Assembly: GCA_000499405.2 (NCBI GenBank)
Contig: HG738139.1
Location: 10,254,616-10,318,615 of the forward strand
Direction: 5' to 3'
DNA length: 64,000 nucleotides
From: Onchocerca volvulus
Taxonomy: Eukaryota; Nematoda; Chromadorea; Rhabditida; Onchocercidae
Both the position numbers and the translations under genes were made by a program. The notes under the pieces are model-generated. The model saw only the letters and a list, made by a program, of their open reading frames with translations, searched no databases and was not told the origin of the DNA. Numbering within the stretch: position 1 is the first letter of the stretch; each line of letters begins with the position of its first letter. This document shows, in pieces, positions 1 through 13,131 of this stretch.

Positions 1-165
1 TGTAATGTGAAAAATTATTTTTACTCAGTTTCTGACACAGTTTTGAAACAGACTATGAATAGCCTTGAAAGTGTAGTTGACTATTTTCTTATTCTATCTT
101 AAACTGGCATTGTATTCTGTTGAAGAGAATTTTCTGAATAGGAAAGTTTTTTATCAGCTTTGCAG

Positions 166-462
166 ATCATAAATGGATGGTTACGTGAGGGAGTAATCAT
201 TTGTCCATCATGTGAAGAAATTTGTCGTCCGGAACATTTCTCTTTCGATGACAAGTTCGGTTTATGTCAGGAGACAAACAAGAATGAAATCCCCGAATAT
301 GTAGGAGATGTACTGCTAGATGAACCTTGCGCAGCATGCACTTCTCGTTGTAGCTTAATTTTTTTTCTTTTCATTTTTCTTATACGGTTTTTGCATAATT
401 ACATCTTACCGGGTATTTTACATGATTTTTCCATAACACATTCCATTATTAGAAGACGATGA
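166..462 (+). CDS. Leishmanolysin-like (M8) metallopeptidase, C-terminal exon only
   Basis: This is the last exon of a gene that begins before the window. It opens after the acceptor ctttgcag at 165 and reads to a TGA at 460-462, giving 99 residues. The motif GWLREGVIICPSCEEIC resembles the cysteine-bearing end of animal leishmanolysin-like (invadolysin) peptidases, where a G-x-I-x-C-P-S-C block precedes a hydrophobic tail. Here too the exon closes with a hydrophobic run (SLIFFLFIFLIRFL) that could serve as a membrane or GPI anchor signal. The zinc motif HExxH would lie upstream and cannot be seen. The family cleaves proteins at the cell surface or on internal membranes. An alternative is that the exon ends at a GT near 350 and the hydrophobic part is intron. 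The family call rests on this short block alone. Confidence 0.5.
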   Translation: MINGWLREGVIICPSCEEICRPEHFSFDDKFGLCQETNKNEIPEYVGDVLLDEPCAACTSRCSLIFFLFIFLIRFLHNYILPGILHDFSITHSIIRRR

Positions 463-1580
463 ATCAATAAAGTTTAGTTTTATAGTTTGTATAATATTGA
501 TAATAAATATTCAGGAAGTAATACGTATAATTAATATAATAAGGATACAAAAGTAAGATTTTGCTTTTTTTTTTCATCAGTGAAAAGTAGCCTGGATAAA
601 CTAAGAATTAGCACATGGCATCAATGAATTTTGATGAGATTCGATAATTTATATGTTGTAGATTCACATTGTATTTGTCTCGAAAACAGTTTTTTTTTCT
701 TTTTCTTTTTTTTCTTTTTTTTATTAATCTTTTGTGTTCAGCATTTTAATATTTGGTTTTTTTTTTTTCGATATTCGTTCGATGTGTTATGCTATTTTGC
801 TTTTAGAATTGGTATTGTGTTAGTTTTTTTCATCTGTTTAATTATATTTTCCATTTTTTTGTCCTGTGATATGTGATTTTAAATATCATTCTATTGAGAA
901 TAGTCTGTAGTTGAACTATATTTTTCCATTGTTCTTTTGTGGGTTTTTTTTTTTTTTTTTTTCTATATTCTTAAAATTTTAAAATATGTCATAATTGTTG
1001 AAGCGGCTGTGATATATGTTAGTATATTTTTTCCTTATGTTTCTGATTTCATTTGACAGTTTTTCTCTTTTGTATCGAAATTGAAATTGCTGCTGTGATA
1101 AAATCTTCAAATTGAACTTTTTTGCAAAACTTCCAGTGTTTAGAGTTCTGCAAAATTATATTTTTCGACGTAATATTTTCATTGACTTTCATCGCGAAGA
1201 TGATATATTTCTTGAATGTTAAAAGAGTAATATAATCGATGGAAATTGATAATTTAAATGTATGAAGTGAAAATAAAATGACTGTTCCAAGTATAGATGT
1301 TCTTTGAATTGATGTCACCGTAGGATATATACTCGCAAGTGCACAGCTTGCTATATTTGAGAAAAAAAGGAATGGCTCATGAGAGGAAAAGTTATGTGGA
1401 CGGAGAATATGACGGCTTAATGTTTTTAAAGTGACTTTTTCTTTTTTTTTTTTTTTTCGTATTGTGCTTTTGCAGTGGTATGAAACAGTGTGGTGTGACT
1501 TCCAGCAATGACGGGAACATCTTTCATGTTTTGCAAATAATGAAAGTATCTAGTAATAAGATGTAAAAGTTGAATTTGCA
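463..1580. other. Intergenic, peptidase to SMCR8
   Basis: No gene is seen here. The stretch is T-rich with long pyrimidine runs near 690-722 and 943-962. An ATG at 1372 opens a short frame that cannot be joined in phase to the next exon. The two flanking genes share a strand and lie about 1.15 kb apart, so co-transcription is possible but not shown. Confidence 0.5.
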
Positions 1581-1582
1581 GT
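1581..1582 (+). promoter_or_regulatory. Candidate spliced-leader acceptor for SMCR8
   Basis: The acceptor aatttgcag ends at 1581, 30 nt before the ATG at 1612, with no in-phase upstream exon found. This spacing is typical of nematode trans-splicing. It is an inference from position and consensus. Confidence 0.4.
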
Positions 1583-1611
1583 TTTTGGGAAACCAACTGA
1601 AAAAGAACGGA

Positions 1612-4600
1612 ATGAGTATTGTCGATGAAGCCATTGTGTGGGGCAAGCGAAGTATAGATCCATGGCATCGAATGACATGTTGTCCAGAAGCTATTTTTAC
1701 TGTAATTGAATTTTGTCAGGTTATTCCTTTAATGATTTTTCTTAGTAGTAAGTGGCTTGCGTAGTTACTGCGTGAAAATTATTTTCCAAATTTTTATTTC
1801 TATCGCTATATTTGATTTTATTTTATGAAAATTTCATTAATTTTATATAAGGTCGAAGATTCAGTTCTCACAAAGAATTTTGTTTTTTTTGCAATTTGCA
1901 GAATTATACCTTAAATATAAATGTATATTTGGTATGTGCGTAATTTTCCTGTTAATATTTGTTATGTAAAATATAACAAGATTTCAAGATGTTAAATTTG
2001 ATTTTACCTCCTACTACCTTATGACGTACATTTACATTAGAAAAATTTTCCCTTATCCATAATTCATAACAACGTATACAACATTTAGCAAAACTGTCAA
2101 AGAAAGGAAAAAAATGGAATTTATATAAATCAAAAAAGAAAAACCAAGTTTCTTAAATTTCTCTTAATATTCTCTGAAACCTAAAAGGTTAAAGTTTTCT
2201 TAATTTGCTACAAAAATTCGTATATTCTTGATATTTGAACACGCAATTTATTGTCATGCTGCTTTTTTATAGGCGCAAGGCCCACGACCGCTATATTCAT
2301 ATCCCGCTAATGTTCGTGGTCCACATCTTGACATGGATAGTGTTGCTCTTTGGTTAATGAGCGCCGAAGTTATTAATGGTTCCAGCATGATAATTTACAA
2401 TCAGCAAATGGATATCTACGCATGTGTTCATTATTCAACTTTACTCGATTTGCACGCTCGAGCATTTCAGGTTTGATTAATTTTAATGGTTGTAAAGCTT
2501 CATGAATTAAATTCGTTGTAAGGAAAAGAAATGAGATAAAAACGCTTCAATTGGGGGAAATTCTTCACTATTAGTATCGTCATTTTAGATTTTAACTACT
2601 AATGTCAATTAGAAAGGAAGGAACAAATATCCTTTATAAAAGTTCTGTAAATTTAGTAATCATGAATTTTATAGTTTCCTTACGTATATCGAAATCTGTC
2701 ATCAAAATGATCAGCGAGAGTGTCTGTCTGATATTTCGATTTGAGATATTAAGATAATTTTCGGTCAGTTTTAGCGACCTTTATCTTTGGCGCTATTAAC
2801 ACCTGTAAAACCGACGGCAGCAGTATTTAAGGAATTTATTGATGCAAGTAGACATGTGTTTTTGCCATTATTGGTTTGCAATCAGACTTTATTCAAGTTC
2901 GTTTTCTTTTTTTTTCTTAATGTTTAAATGAAATTTTTAGTATCATTTAGCATAAAGGAAAAGACGTCAGAAAATTCTGAAAAGTAAGGATTCAAAAACC
3001 AAATTATCCATGTCGTTCACATAATCAATGATTCATTTTGATTTTAGAATTCAGTCATTCTAACATGCTTCGGTAAGAAAATAACAAAAGACCTGTTTTT
3101 ATTTACATCTTTAATTTAAATGAAAGAATAATGCATTGATGTGAAGGTCAGATCTTATCCGACTAATCAACGTAGCTAAAACAGTGGAACTCAAAACGCC
3201 AGATAAGAAAAACTTGCTTTCATCAATATCAAAATCTGCCATGATTAAAATTCAGTCAGTAGCTGATCAGGTATTCTTATTTCGTTTTATATCATTTTAG
3301 ATTATATTCAAAAATAAAATATTCTATTCAGAAATACTAAAAAATGAAAGATTCCTTATTTCTGTTTGGATCAAAAGAATCTTTTTTTGCATCTCACAAA
3401 AGTGGTGCAAAAAGTAGTGAAAAGATTTGTTCACTCAGCCATTTTTTGTTTTCTGTAATTCTCTCTTTATCTTCATAGCTAATTTTTTTTCTCCGTAAAA
3501 GTGGTTATAAAAAAATCTTATAGCAAGAATAAAGTTATATCGATATTATCCCAACAAGGGCTGGGCTTTTCCCTCTCCCCCTCTTCATTAATTTTTGTGA
3601 GATGGATGCTTCTATTTTATCTCTTTTATGAGTTATTGAACTATTTGTATTTGATCTCTTGAAGAGCATTGTGTAAATTTTGGATGAAGTTGTGGAGAAT
3701 TTGACATCATCTGTACCAAAAATGAAACAAAATTACTGATTCAGAATTTCACTTAACGTCTGAAATGTATACGTTCTCATGCTTTTTTTTTCAATATTTT
3801 TTAAATTTTTTTACAGGCTAAACGCATGTTGCAAAGGTTTGAAAATGATGGCGTGAAAAAGATAATGCATAATTCTCTGTATTGTAATGGACACGATTTA
3901 GTGAATAATGATGTTAAAATTTTGGAACAGTTTATTGATGATCCTCCACTATCGCTGCAAGAAATGAAATTTTTAACACCATGTGTCAGTTTTATGTTTA
4001 TCTGCTTACTTAGTGAATTTTGCAATTTTATAAAGAAAATATCTTTCAATCTGCTGGCAAATAGACTCAGTAAATGGCACTATGGAACGATTTTAAGCTG
4101 CAGATATTAGTCCCATCGCTTCCCGATATAGCTAAGAACACTCTAAGAAGTAAATGTCTTTTAAATCTTTTCTACAGCTGCTGAGCATAAGAAAGAATGT
4201 ATGTTATTCTTCTCCCTCTCCCTCTCCTTTCCCAATTTCTTTTTTTTTTTTTTCAAAGATTAATATATGATAAAATTTATTTATTAATTACCCAGTTTTC
4301 ACTGAAAAAGAAAAAAAAAAGCCATGTTATGCCAATTTACACTTCTTTATCATTCTTATAAGTACATCGTCTGTAATAATCAATATTGAGTAAAAATTGA
4401 GTCAATATACGAGTTATATTTGAAAGAGTGAGGATAGATAAAATGAAATGAGTTTACTATATTATGAAGTAAATTTTCTATGAGATTTCAGACATATGAT
4501 GGGTTTATTAAAGCGCTTCCAGAAGTATATGAAAAACTTGTTAAAGCTGCCCAATTGCATAGTACGGGAACTTTATTTTGCGCTGCAGCACCAGTGTTAA

Positions 4601-6245
4601 AATTGAAAGATTGTAACAATCACAGTTTAGATGACGATAGTACCAGTGCTACATCCATGTTAGTGGTCTTAAATATATCTTATGGATAATATTTCAATTC
4701 TTAGTTTAAGGTAATCAATTGTCTTTCTCAAACTACTTCATAAAATGTTATTAAGGGAAGCTATTTACGGATAAAAAATGGGTTTCCTGTTTTGGAATCA
4801 TTTCATCATGATTTTTAATTGATATTGCTTCAGGAACTTTCTGGATGAAAACGATTACACAAGGAATCTAACCACTATTGTAGAGGGATTGGACAAGGTA
4901 AAAACTTTCTAATGATAAATTGGGTGTTCTCATATCAATTTTTTGAATTGATTTCAGTGGATATATATATTGTTTTAACAGTGTTGTATTAACAGCATAA
5001 TTCCACTGAGTCATTCTAAATTTCAGAGGGAAATATATCTGCGCTAGTGATAGAACAATAATGATAAATTTATTAGTTGGAATTAATTTTTGGTATTGCT
5101 AGATTCAACTTATACCAAAATAGAATAGTGGATGCTTTTTAGATTCAAAGCAGGTTTTTTCTTTTTATTTTCATTGAATTTCTCTTTTTGCAGATTTTAT
5201 TTGCTCTATTAAGTGGTGAAAAATTGGCGCTTTGGTCAGTGGAAGAGCGAAAGAGTTTGGGGAAAGACTTACTTAAAAAACTGAATTTGTTACGAATTTG
5301 CATGCAAAGACAAAGTGCACCATGGAAAAAAGTACATAATAAGTAGGTTGTGATTCTTACTATTATTTTAATATTGTCTATATAGATTCCTAGATATTCC
5401 GAAAGAGGGTTTTAAAAGCTTTATTATCATCTTTTTTAAATATATAGATATCTATTCAGGATTTATAAAATGTTCTTGACTCTTTTGGTTTAAATCATAG
5501 TCAAAGATTAATGAATCTTTAAATATTCTCATTTGCCTCTATATCATTTCCAAATTTCGTTGTCAGTGATAATAATATTAAGTAGAAGCCTCAGATAGTA
5601 TGAACAGGATAAACTAATTTCTATACTATTTGACTTGTGATAGGACGACACAGATCTCTAATCACTCCCATGCCTATTATTGCAAAAAAAAAAAAAAAAA
5701 AAAAAAAAAAGAATTTGTAGCATTGAGGATTGTCAGTTGTTCGGGGAAAGTGTTCCACGTAAAACAACAGTAAACGATTCAAAGGATGCAATGTTATGTG
5801 TTTACGATGTTGAAGGCCGGTGGCTGAAATGCAAGAATTATAAAGGTATATTATGTAGAAAATGATTTTCTCAAGTAGATATATTTCATCGTTTCTGCAT
5901 GTATCTCTTTACTACGTTTATTTAAGCTTGATTGGTCGTTTTTGTCAATCGCCAACATTTTCAGGTAAATTATTAAGCTTCTTATCATCTAAACGAAGTG
6001 ACTCATTCCCCTCTGATTATGCGCTAATTCAGTATGTTATGGCTCAATTAACTGAATTGTGTTCAATTGTATATTTGGCGAAATACAGCGATCCAAATGA
6101 ATTACGAGAACGACTACAAATAGAAGAGGATGATTTTAAAATGATTATTAATTTATTGGCTGAAATCGATGTCTTAAAATATGGTTGGATGAAAGAAAAG
6201 ATGAAAAAGGAGAATAACTTGGGAATGATCACTGTTAAAATTTAA
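1612..6245 (+). CDS. smcr-8: SMCR8 homologue (DENN-domain partner of C9orf72)
   Basis: Ten exons join in phase: 1612-1719, 2273-2470, 2775-2896, 3147-3270, 3817-3984, 4492-4658, 4834-4897, 5194-5342, 5721-5845 and 5965-6245, giving 501 residues. Blocks match vertebrate SMCR8 in order: IFTVIEFCQAQGPRPLYSYP at 27-46 (human FILISEFSEQVGPQPLLTIP), YACVHYSTLLDLHARAFQ before residue 102, RPLSLALLTP just after, ILFALLSGEKLALW near 318, and a C-terminal helical block with QYVMAQLTELCS. In animals SMCR8 binds C9orf72 and WDR41, acts as a GAP for small GTPases, and affects lysosomes, autophagy and mTORC1 signalling. Human SMCR8 is 937 residues; this protein is about half that because the long disordered loops are missing. 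The fourth exon's acceptor (gatgtgaag) and the ninth's (after a poly-A run) are weak, so those edges are least certain. Confidence 0.85.
5683..5710. repeat. Poly-A tract of 28 bp in an SMCR8 intron
   Basis: An unbroken run of 28 A lies ten bases before the exon that starts at 5721. The acceptor there therefore has almost no pyrimidine tract. Confidence 0.9.
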
Positions 6246-6473
6246 GTTCATTAATAATTTATATAAGTTTGTATATTTGTATTTGCAAATCTGTCGATTT
6301 TTAATGTTTTTATTGTTATTGATGCTTATATTGGTTTCACTCAAATTTCATTTTTGTATGCAAATAATGTATTAATCTAAGATTCTTTTCAATCCATTTA
6401 AAGCTTTTCCGAAGTAAATAACATAAATATTTAAAACTTTTTTAAAGGAAATGTTAAAAATATTAGAAAAATG

Positions 6474-6479
6474 AATAAA
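6474..6479 (+). terminator. Candidate AATAAA polyadenylation signal, SMCR8
   Basis: An AATAAA hexamer lies 229 nt after the SMCR8 stop codon on the same strand. Such hexamers are frequent in AT-rich DNA, so this is only a candidate. Confidence 0.35.
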
Positions 6480-6607
6480 TATTACCGTTAAAATTCCAAA
6501 ATAAAATTAATTAACATCTTGCATATAGAAAAATCATGGGAGTACAGAATGAAGAAGAACGTAAAAGAAGAATAATATTAAAAAAATTCCAAATATAATT
6601 TAAACTA

Positions 6608-6613
6608 TTTATT
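6608..6613 (-). terminator. Candidate AATAAA polyadenylation signal, phospholipase B-like gene
   Basis: TTTATT on the plus strand reads AATAAA on the minus strand, 162 nt past the stop codon at 6775. It is a candidate only. Confidence 0.35.
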
Positions 6614-6774
6614 TTATAAATTTCAGATTTGAAAATTCGTATTCTTCAGTTTTATGTTTGATCCAAATAGCATAACAAGAAATTTTTTTTTCCCGTTCTG
6701 AATAATTTTTTTTTTTTTGATTTTTAGATTGCTCAAGAAAAAAAATTTGCAGTTAATTCGATAATTCCTGTAAA

Positions 6775-9700
6775 TTACAGTTTAGTTTCCCAGTTTGTCT
6801 CCATTTCCTTGAATTGCCATATCGTTGGCTGACCATAATGTTTTGCTTGAATATCTGTTGTAGCCCAGCTAGAAAATTTTTGCCGAATAAATTTCCGTTA
6901 AGAACTAGAAATATTAAAAAATTTAGAAGAAAATTAGAAATTGGTAATGAAATACAAAGGATTAATATTTCATATATTATATTTTGTAGATAAAAGAAAT
7001 GTTACTTGAAAGGAGGAAGAGGATCATAAGTTGGTCCACCCCATGCTTTGAAACGAAGATTCTTGATTAGTAGATAATTTGTTCCCTGAAAATTACTTTC
7101 TTCCATTTAAATCCATTATTACTATCAATTATATTTCAACTCTTGGAAATTGCATTTGAAATAATTGAATTACAGTCGGAAAAAAGTTCTCGCAAAAAGA
7201 GCTATAAAAATGATTTGGTCTGACTAAAGCAACTAATTTCTATGAATTTTAATTTACATTTCATAATTAGCTGGTTCTTTGCGAACTAAACCTTACTAAT
7301 GGTTAAAATTTTATAAGTATAGAAGAATGGAATTGTCTGAATTTTAATTAAAATAAAATTACTTTGTAATCGATAGCACCATGATTTCGATGACCCATTA
7401 CACTGAGTTCATACGTTCCGTTAGCTGGATTCAAATCTCCACGTGTAGATATGCTTGCTTCTGCTGAATACGGAGGTATACATTCACATTTGCTGAATTC
7501 TTCATGCTTATAATCATTATATCTGAAAAAAAAAAAAAATTACGTAAAATTTTTTATAGCTTCGAAAAGTAGAAACTTTCTTTTTCAAGAATTTAAAATT
7601 TCTTTGAATATTTTTTTTTTGTTTTTGTTCGGAAAGTTTTAAAATTTTTTTAAAGAAACTTGAAGTTTTTTCCTTAGTACCTCATCAATTTCTGCAAACT
7701 ATTCAAATCGACAACTTTATGATGATCACGCTTGAAAATTTTAGCACGTGGACAGCTTTCCCATTTATACCAATCCCATATTTGACCCTTTTGCTCGGAA
7801 CCACTTATTTCACTAATCGTTTTAAAATATGGAATATTATAACTTGGCCAATATGTGTAATTCTTCAAAAACCATGTCATGTCGTGAGCAATCACAAGTC
7901 CACTAAATATATTTATTAAATAAGCATTTCTTTTTCTTTTTTTTTCCAAATTAATGTATAAAAAAGTTGAAACAGAAAACTATTTTTAATGAATAATGAA
8001 ATGATCAAAATTAATTAACTTAATCTGTTTGCAGAATTAATTAACTACTAAATTATTATATGTGTTAATTAAAATTTGTGATGAAGAAAAAAAAGGCCAA
8101 CTTTGAAAGTGAAAAAAAAAAATTATTATTATTAGTGTATGAATTACGGATTAATGAAAAAGGATAAAATCGGATGTATCAAACTACAATGCAGATTTCG
8201 AATATGTTTCGAAAAATTGAAAATAACTTTCTCTTTCAACCATTGGTTGCAGAGAGGTAATGTCATTATCTAAAGAGGTAAAACTGTTAAAGTAAAATGA
8301 ACGTATACTGGTTAAAAGATAATAGTATTCTAAACAAGAAATGACATTAAGAATATCGTACTGATATTTACTAAAAAAGGAAGGCGAGAGAGAATAGAAG
8401 AATTTCATTTAATCATTATTGATGGATGTTTCTTATTTTTTGTAAAATTAATCAAGAATAATTTAAAAGTCAGAAAACTTCTTTTTTTAATTCATATTCC
8501 TGAACAATGCATACGGTATTTGTTCTAAAACCCATAACAGATTCTTGGATGGAAGTTCGTTTCTTGGTTCGAATAATTTATAATCCACTACAATCCACTG
8601 ATTATTATAAGTGCCCGAATTATAACGTGCAAATATTCTCATCCATTGTTTTGCAGTACTGAAACAATGCAAATAATTAAATGAATATTTTAATTAAGTT
8701 TAACTAATTAAAAGAGAACAATGAATTGTTCTTAAATGCTATTCATTATCACCCTTCAAAAATTTGAATTAAAATTATATTAAAATTGTTTAAACAATTT
8801 AGATCTTGGAAAAAAGAAGTTAAATAAATTCTGCTCTATCTAAATAAAAGTGCAAGTGTTCGTCTGTTCAAAAAACGAGCTTATTTGAATGCAATATTGT
8901 ATGAAAATTTCAAATCAATCGGTAACGAATTTGAAACGTTGTAATAGAAATCAACAATGAATATTAACATTTTTATTTATAATTTATATTTCAAGCAATT
9001 ACGGTGGAATTAGAATAAAAAGATACAGTATATTAAATGAAATATTACTTCATATTGCTTACTGAACGGAGGAAATAACTTCATTTATGAGAAAAGAAAA
9101 AAGAAAGAAAAAAGTAACTAACTTTGCAAGCTTTGTAGCAATAATACTACGAATCCAACAATGCAACTGCCCATCGGATCTGACAACTTTATACAATGAC
9201 TTATTGTATATGCTGATTGTCGTTTCAATTATTGCCTGACAGAATAATATATTTTTATTACTAAATCAGAAAGAAAAAATTAATTGAAACATAATTTATT
9301 AAATTTTCAAAGAAAATATATTTATCGTATACAGACATGCATATTATATATAATATCACTTTATGCATATAAATATGTTATAATCGGAAAAATCAATAAT
9401 TCATATACTTCATCGTTATGTTAATAATGCTTTGATAAAATTATGAATAAAAAGAAATATAATCTACCAATCCAGAGCTTGCAAGAAGAAAATCATCTAA
9501 TGAAGCTAGTGTACCAGCATATGATGAGAAAGATATCGCATAACCAGGCACTTTTTGTTTGTCTGTAATAAATTATATTACAATAATGGAGTCTTTTTTT
9601 TTCATTTAAAATTTTATGACTGTTTCAGACATTATCGCAGTACATATATATACATACCGCAATGTATATATCGTAATATTTATACATATACACAAAGCAC

Positions 9701-12700
9701 ACACTTACAGTAATACGCTTTATGTAAATGATCATGAGAATTAAGTAATCATTTAACTTTTCAGCACTCTTTTCTAAATTATTCCCTAATTAATTATCAT
9801 ATTACATCTGATCTAATTTGATTTTACATTTGAAATATATAATTTTATAAATTTTTTTAAGATTCAAAAATTTCCAGATTACGGTAACCTAAATTAAATT
9901 TCTGTTTCCTATTCTTTTTTTTCCTTTCGTGAAAAAAAAATATCATTCAAGATTCAGCTTCTACATGATGACTTAAATAAATGTTTAATTAAAAACTTGT
10001 ATTATGTCGTTTACCTACGACATTTTTGGACAGATGAAAAATTTGGTACGTATTGAGGAGGATTTACGAGTTGTTGATTTATAGTTTATAATACATTTCA
10101 TAGCAATAAGTTCAGATATTTCAGAAATGAAAGGAGTGGAAAACTTATCATTTTTATGATAACAGCTGAATATTAAAAAAAAAAAAAAGTACCAAATGCA
10201 AATTTGTAAAATTTAAGAATTCGATTCATCGTTTCATAACCGGACATAGTGACATGAGAAACAAATAAATCGGCATTATTCGGTGCTAATTTGACCAAAC
10301 CCGAACAATGGCCTGAATCAGTTTTATTTCTGCCAAATATCTTTCCCAAATCAATGAAGTCACCACCAAGCTGAATCATGCTGTAAAAAAATTGAAAAGT
10401 TAGAAAAAAACATCTTTAAAATCCACCAAGTTATATCAAAAATTAATTTTTTCTTTATTGTAAAAATCAAATTTTCTCCAATATTTAAATAAAAAACTTC
10501 AGTTCTAAGAAATTTTTAGATTGAAAGTTAATTGTTACTTCTAAAAGATATACATAAAAAACTGATAATAATGTTGAAAAAATATTTTAAAATGATAATT
10601 ATTACAATTTCGAAACAGAAAGAGATAAAAAAAAAATTTCGAAAACTGCATAAGCGATTATTATTAATTATAATACATTCATTGTGATTAATTTAAAATT
10701 TGTTTCGAAAAATTTCGATTAAAAAGTATTTAAATAATATTAAAACTTACTAAATTGGTGTTAGTTCAAAAGAAATTACTGGTTTATACATGGTGGATGT
10801 TTTCTTTAAATATCCATAATTCATTCCTGTTAGCTGAGCAAATGTTAAATTCACCTATAAAATAATAATATATCATTAATATAATTCAATTCTTTGATTT
10901 ATATAGTCTTTGCAAACTTTTCTCAATTAAAAAATGTAAATTAGAAATCGTGTAATGTTTGAATTTTCATTATATCTATTAATGGCAACCATAATTTAAA
11001 AATTAATAAGTGTTGCAAACATTCAGTATAAAGTTTGTAATGCTGACTGGTCATTAAATTTTATGTTTTAATTTATATTCTGCCTTAATTACTCCCCCTG
11101 TTCTCCAATATTAATTAGATTTAACTGTTAAGTTATTATTTAAGTAATTCGTTTATCTCATCTAAAGAATTATGCATGGAAAATGAAACTTTCATAAAAC
11201 ACAACAAAAACAATAATATCTGAAATGTAATAATCAAAGAAGAAAGAAAATCCGCAAATATTTTTACAATAAATTATTTGTTTTATTAAAGTAAGATATA
11301 CGTGTTTTCAATGAAATAACGAGATTCGCGAGATAACATAAATTACATTTAATGAAGTAATATAAATGATATGATTGAAAATGAATAAAAGTAAAACTAT
11401 CCAGAAAAATACAAATTTAGTAAGACTAGTGTTTAGGCTTAATTATAGCTCATATTACTGATTAAAAAAATCACAAAATTTAAATAATTCTTGTTGGTAA
11501 TTATTTTAAATCAACCTGTTTCCAATAAATATCCATTTCTGTTTTCTTGCTTACTGTACGTTTAATCCAATTCAAATTTTTGGACAAATAAGAAAAAAGC
11601 TTCTTGCAAAATTCTTCGTCACCATTACACATTTCTTCTATTGTATTACGAAAATGATATGTTATCAGTTGTCGCGTTAAAATACCTTTAAAATTTATTT
11701 CTTTATCTTTTATTTTATCATTATTAATTAAATTTTGATTTTGCAATTAAATTCTGATTTGTGAAGATATGGAAAAAAAGTTGAACATTTCTTTTTTCTT
11801 CCGTTTCGGAAAAATTTATATTCTATATGGATGAAATAGAAATCCAAAAATTTTGAAAAAATAGAAAAAAAAAAAGAATTTCATTTTGAAACCTTCGTCG
11901 TATATAATGATAAATTTTATATAAAAAAATTCAAAATTATTTAAATTTCTCGTTTCTTTTATCCATCACTTTTTGCTTTTTCCTCTTTTTTCTTAATTTT
12001 TATGAGATAATTAACCCTCAAGAAGTCCAGCAGCAAATGCTTGAGTTATTTCATCAGCACCACTGAATGTTTCCACTTCTAAGATACCCCAGCTGGAAGA
12101 AAATAAATTTAATTTATTTTGATTAAATTTCACACCTAAATTTCATGCATTTACTGTATCTATTCACAAAAAAAAAAAAAATAGCAAGTTAAAATTTAGC
12201 TTGCAAATAATTATCTCTTCAATCATAATTAGGCAGTTTAGCCAATCTCGAAATATATTACTGATTCATTATTTTCTTCTTATTATTAATTCATTTTTTT
12301 TAAATAAATTTTATTACACATTTTATTTTAGTAAGGTATTTACCCTGTTTCGTTGACAGCATTTCGAAATCGTGCCAAAGCTACTTGGTTACCTTTTTGA
12401 CATTTTAGATCATTATTTATATATAATGTATTAGCATCCTTTTTACGACATGCACTTAAATACTTGTAATAATCATCCTGAAAATTATTATAAGTTAATC
12501 GTACGGTAATCCATCAGTTTAAATATTCATCTAAATTGGTGAAACTGGCATTTTTTCTTGCGCCAGCAAAATTAAAATTGATAAAATAGTTGAATTGTCA
12601 AAATATAAGAAAAAAATCTACTAATTGATTAAATATTTCAGATTTCGGATACCACCTTTGTTTTTTATCTTATTATCAGAATTGCTTTCACGTGAAATTA

Positions 12701-13078
12701 TGTGAGACTATAACAAATACCTCTCATAACTTTACTTACTACCATATTATTACAATTATTTCTACGTAAAATTAAATGAAATGATTGCAAACTTTTGTAA
12801 TTCAATTTGGATATATAAAGTAACATAAGTTATTTTCGATGAAAAATTAAATTAATCATTGCAATTCATTATTATTTAACAAAATTATAATATAAAAAAA
12901 AGATAAAAGTAAAAATAATAATTACATGTTGTTGGCAATTGGGTAATGTACAATTGTTCTTATCGTTATCAATAATTGTACGAACATGTAATCCATTAAA
13001 ATTTCGACGTTTAAGTAACAATAACGATTGAGTTAAATGTAAGAGAAATGTTATAAACCAAAATCGAGAAAGCAACAT
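6775..13078 (-). CDS. Phospholipase B-like (PLBD/laminin-ancestor family) lysosomal hydrolase
   Basis: Thirteen minus-strand exons join in phase to 577 residues: 12926-13078, 12344-12477, 12016-12092, 11516-11685, 10751-10854, 10193-10380, 9468-9562, 9123-9235, 8515-8658, 7681-7902, 7363-7522, 7006-7085 and 6775-6868. The start carries a secretion signal (FWFITFLLHLTQSLLLL). Family blocks follow in order: GWGILEVETFSGADEI, AAGLLEG, GHCSGLVKLAPNNADLFVSH, PGYAISFSSYAGTLASLDDF, RYNSGTYNNQW, RAKIFKRDH and ARGDLNPANGTY-like STRGDLNPANGTY. The Cys in GHCSGL (about residue 238) aligns with the N-terminal nucleophile exposed by self-cleavage in the mammalian lysosomal relative. The usual SHxTW reads SHVTM here. 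The length matches the family, whose members are glycosylated lysosomal or secreted Ntn-hydrolases with phospholipase or amidase activity. Whether it corresponds to PLBD1 or PLBD2 cannot be decided by eye. Confidence 0.9.
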
Positions 13079-13128
13079 AATGCAACGGCAGCAACTGTTC
13101 CAATAAATGAACGACTACTGTCTAGTTG

Positions 13129-13131
13129 CTG
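13129..13131 (-). promoter_or_regulatory. Candidate spliced-leader acceptor, phospholipase B-like gene
   Basis: The minus strand reads AATCTTTCAG ending at 13129, 50 nt upstream of the ATG at 13078. It fits the nematode acceptor consensus; its use for trans-splicing is inferred. Confidence 0.4.

Larger units (their letters stand above)
6246..6774. other. Convergent 3' region of SMCR8 and phospholipase B-like gene
   Basis: Only 529 bp separate the two stop codons, so both 3' UTRs must fit or overlap here. It is AT-rich with no coding signal. Confidence 0.6.

Noticed and set aside
631..876. 81-residue plus-strand frame
   Set aside because: It is mostly Phe/Ile from poly-T and has no splice or family support.
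1372..1430. ATG frame as first exon of SMCR8
   Set aside because: Its possible donors leave a phase that gives an early stop in the next exon; the ATG at 1612 behind a strong acceptor is simpler.
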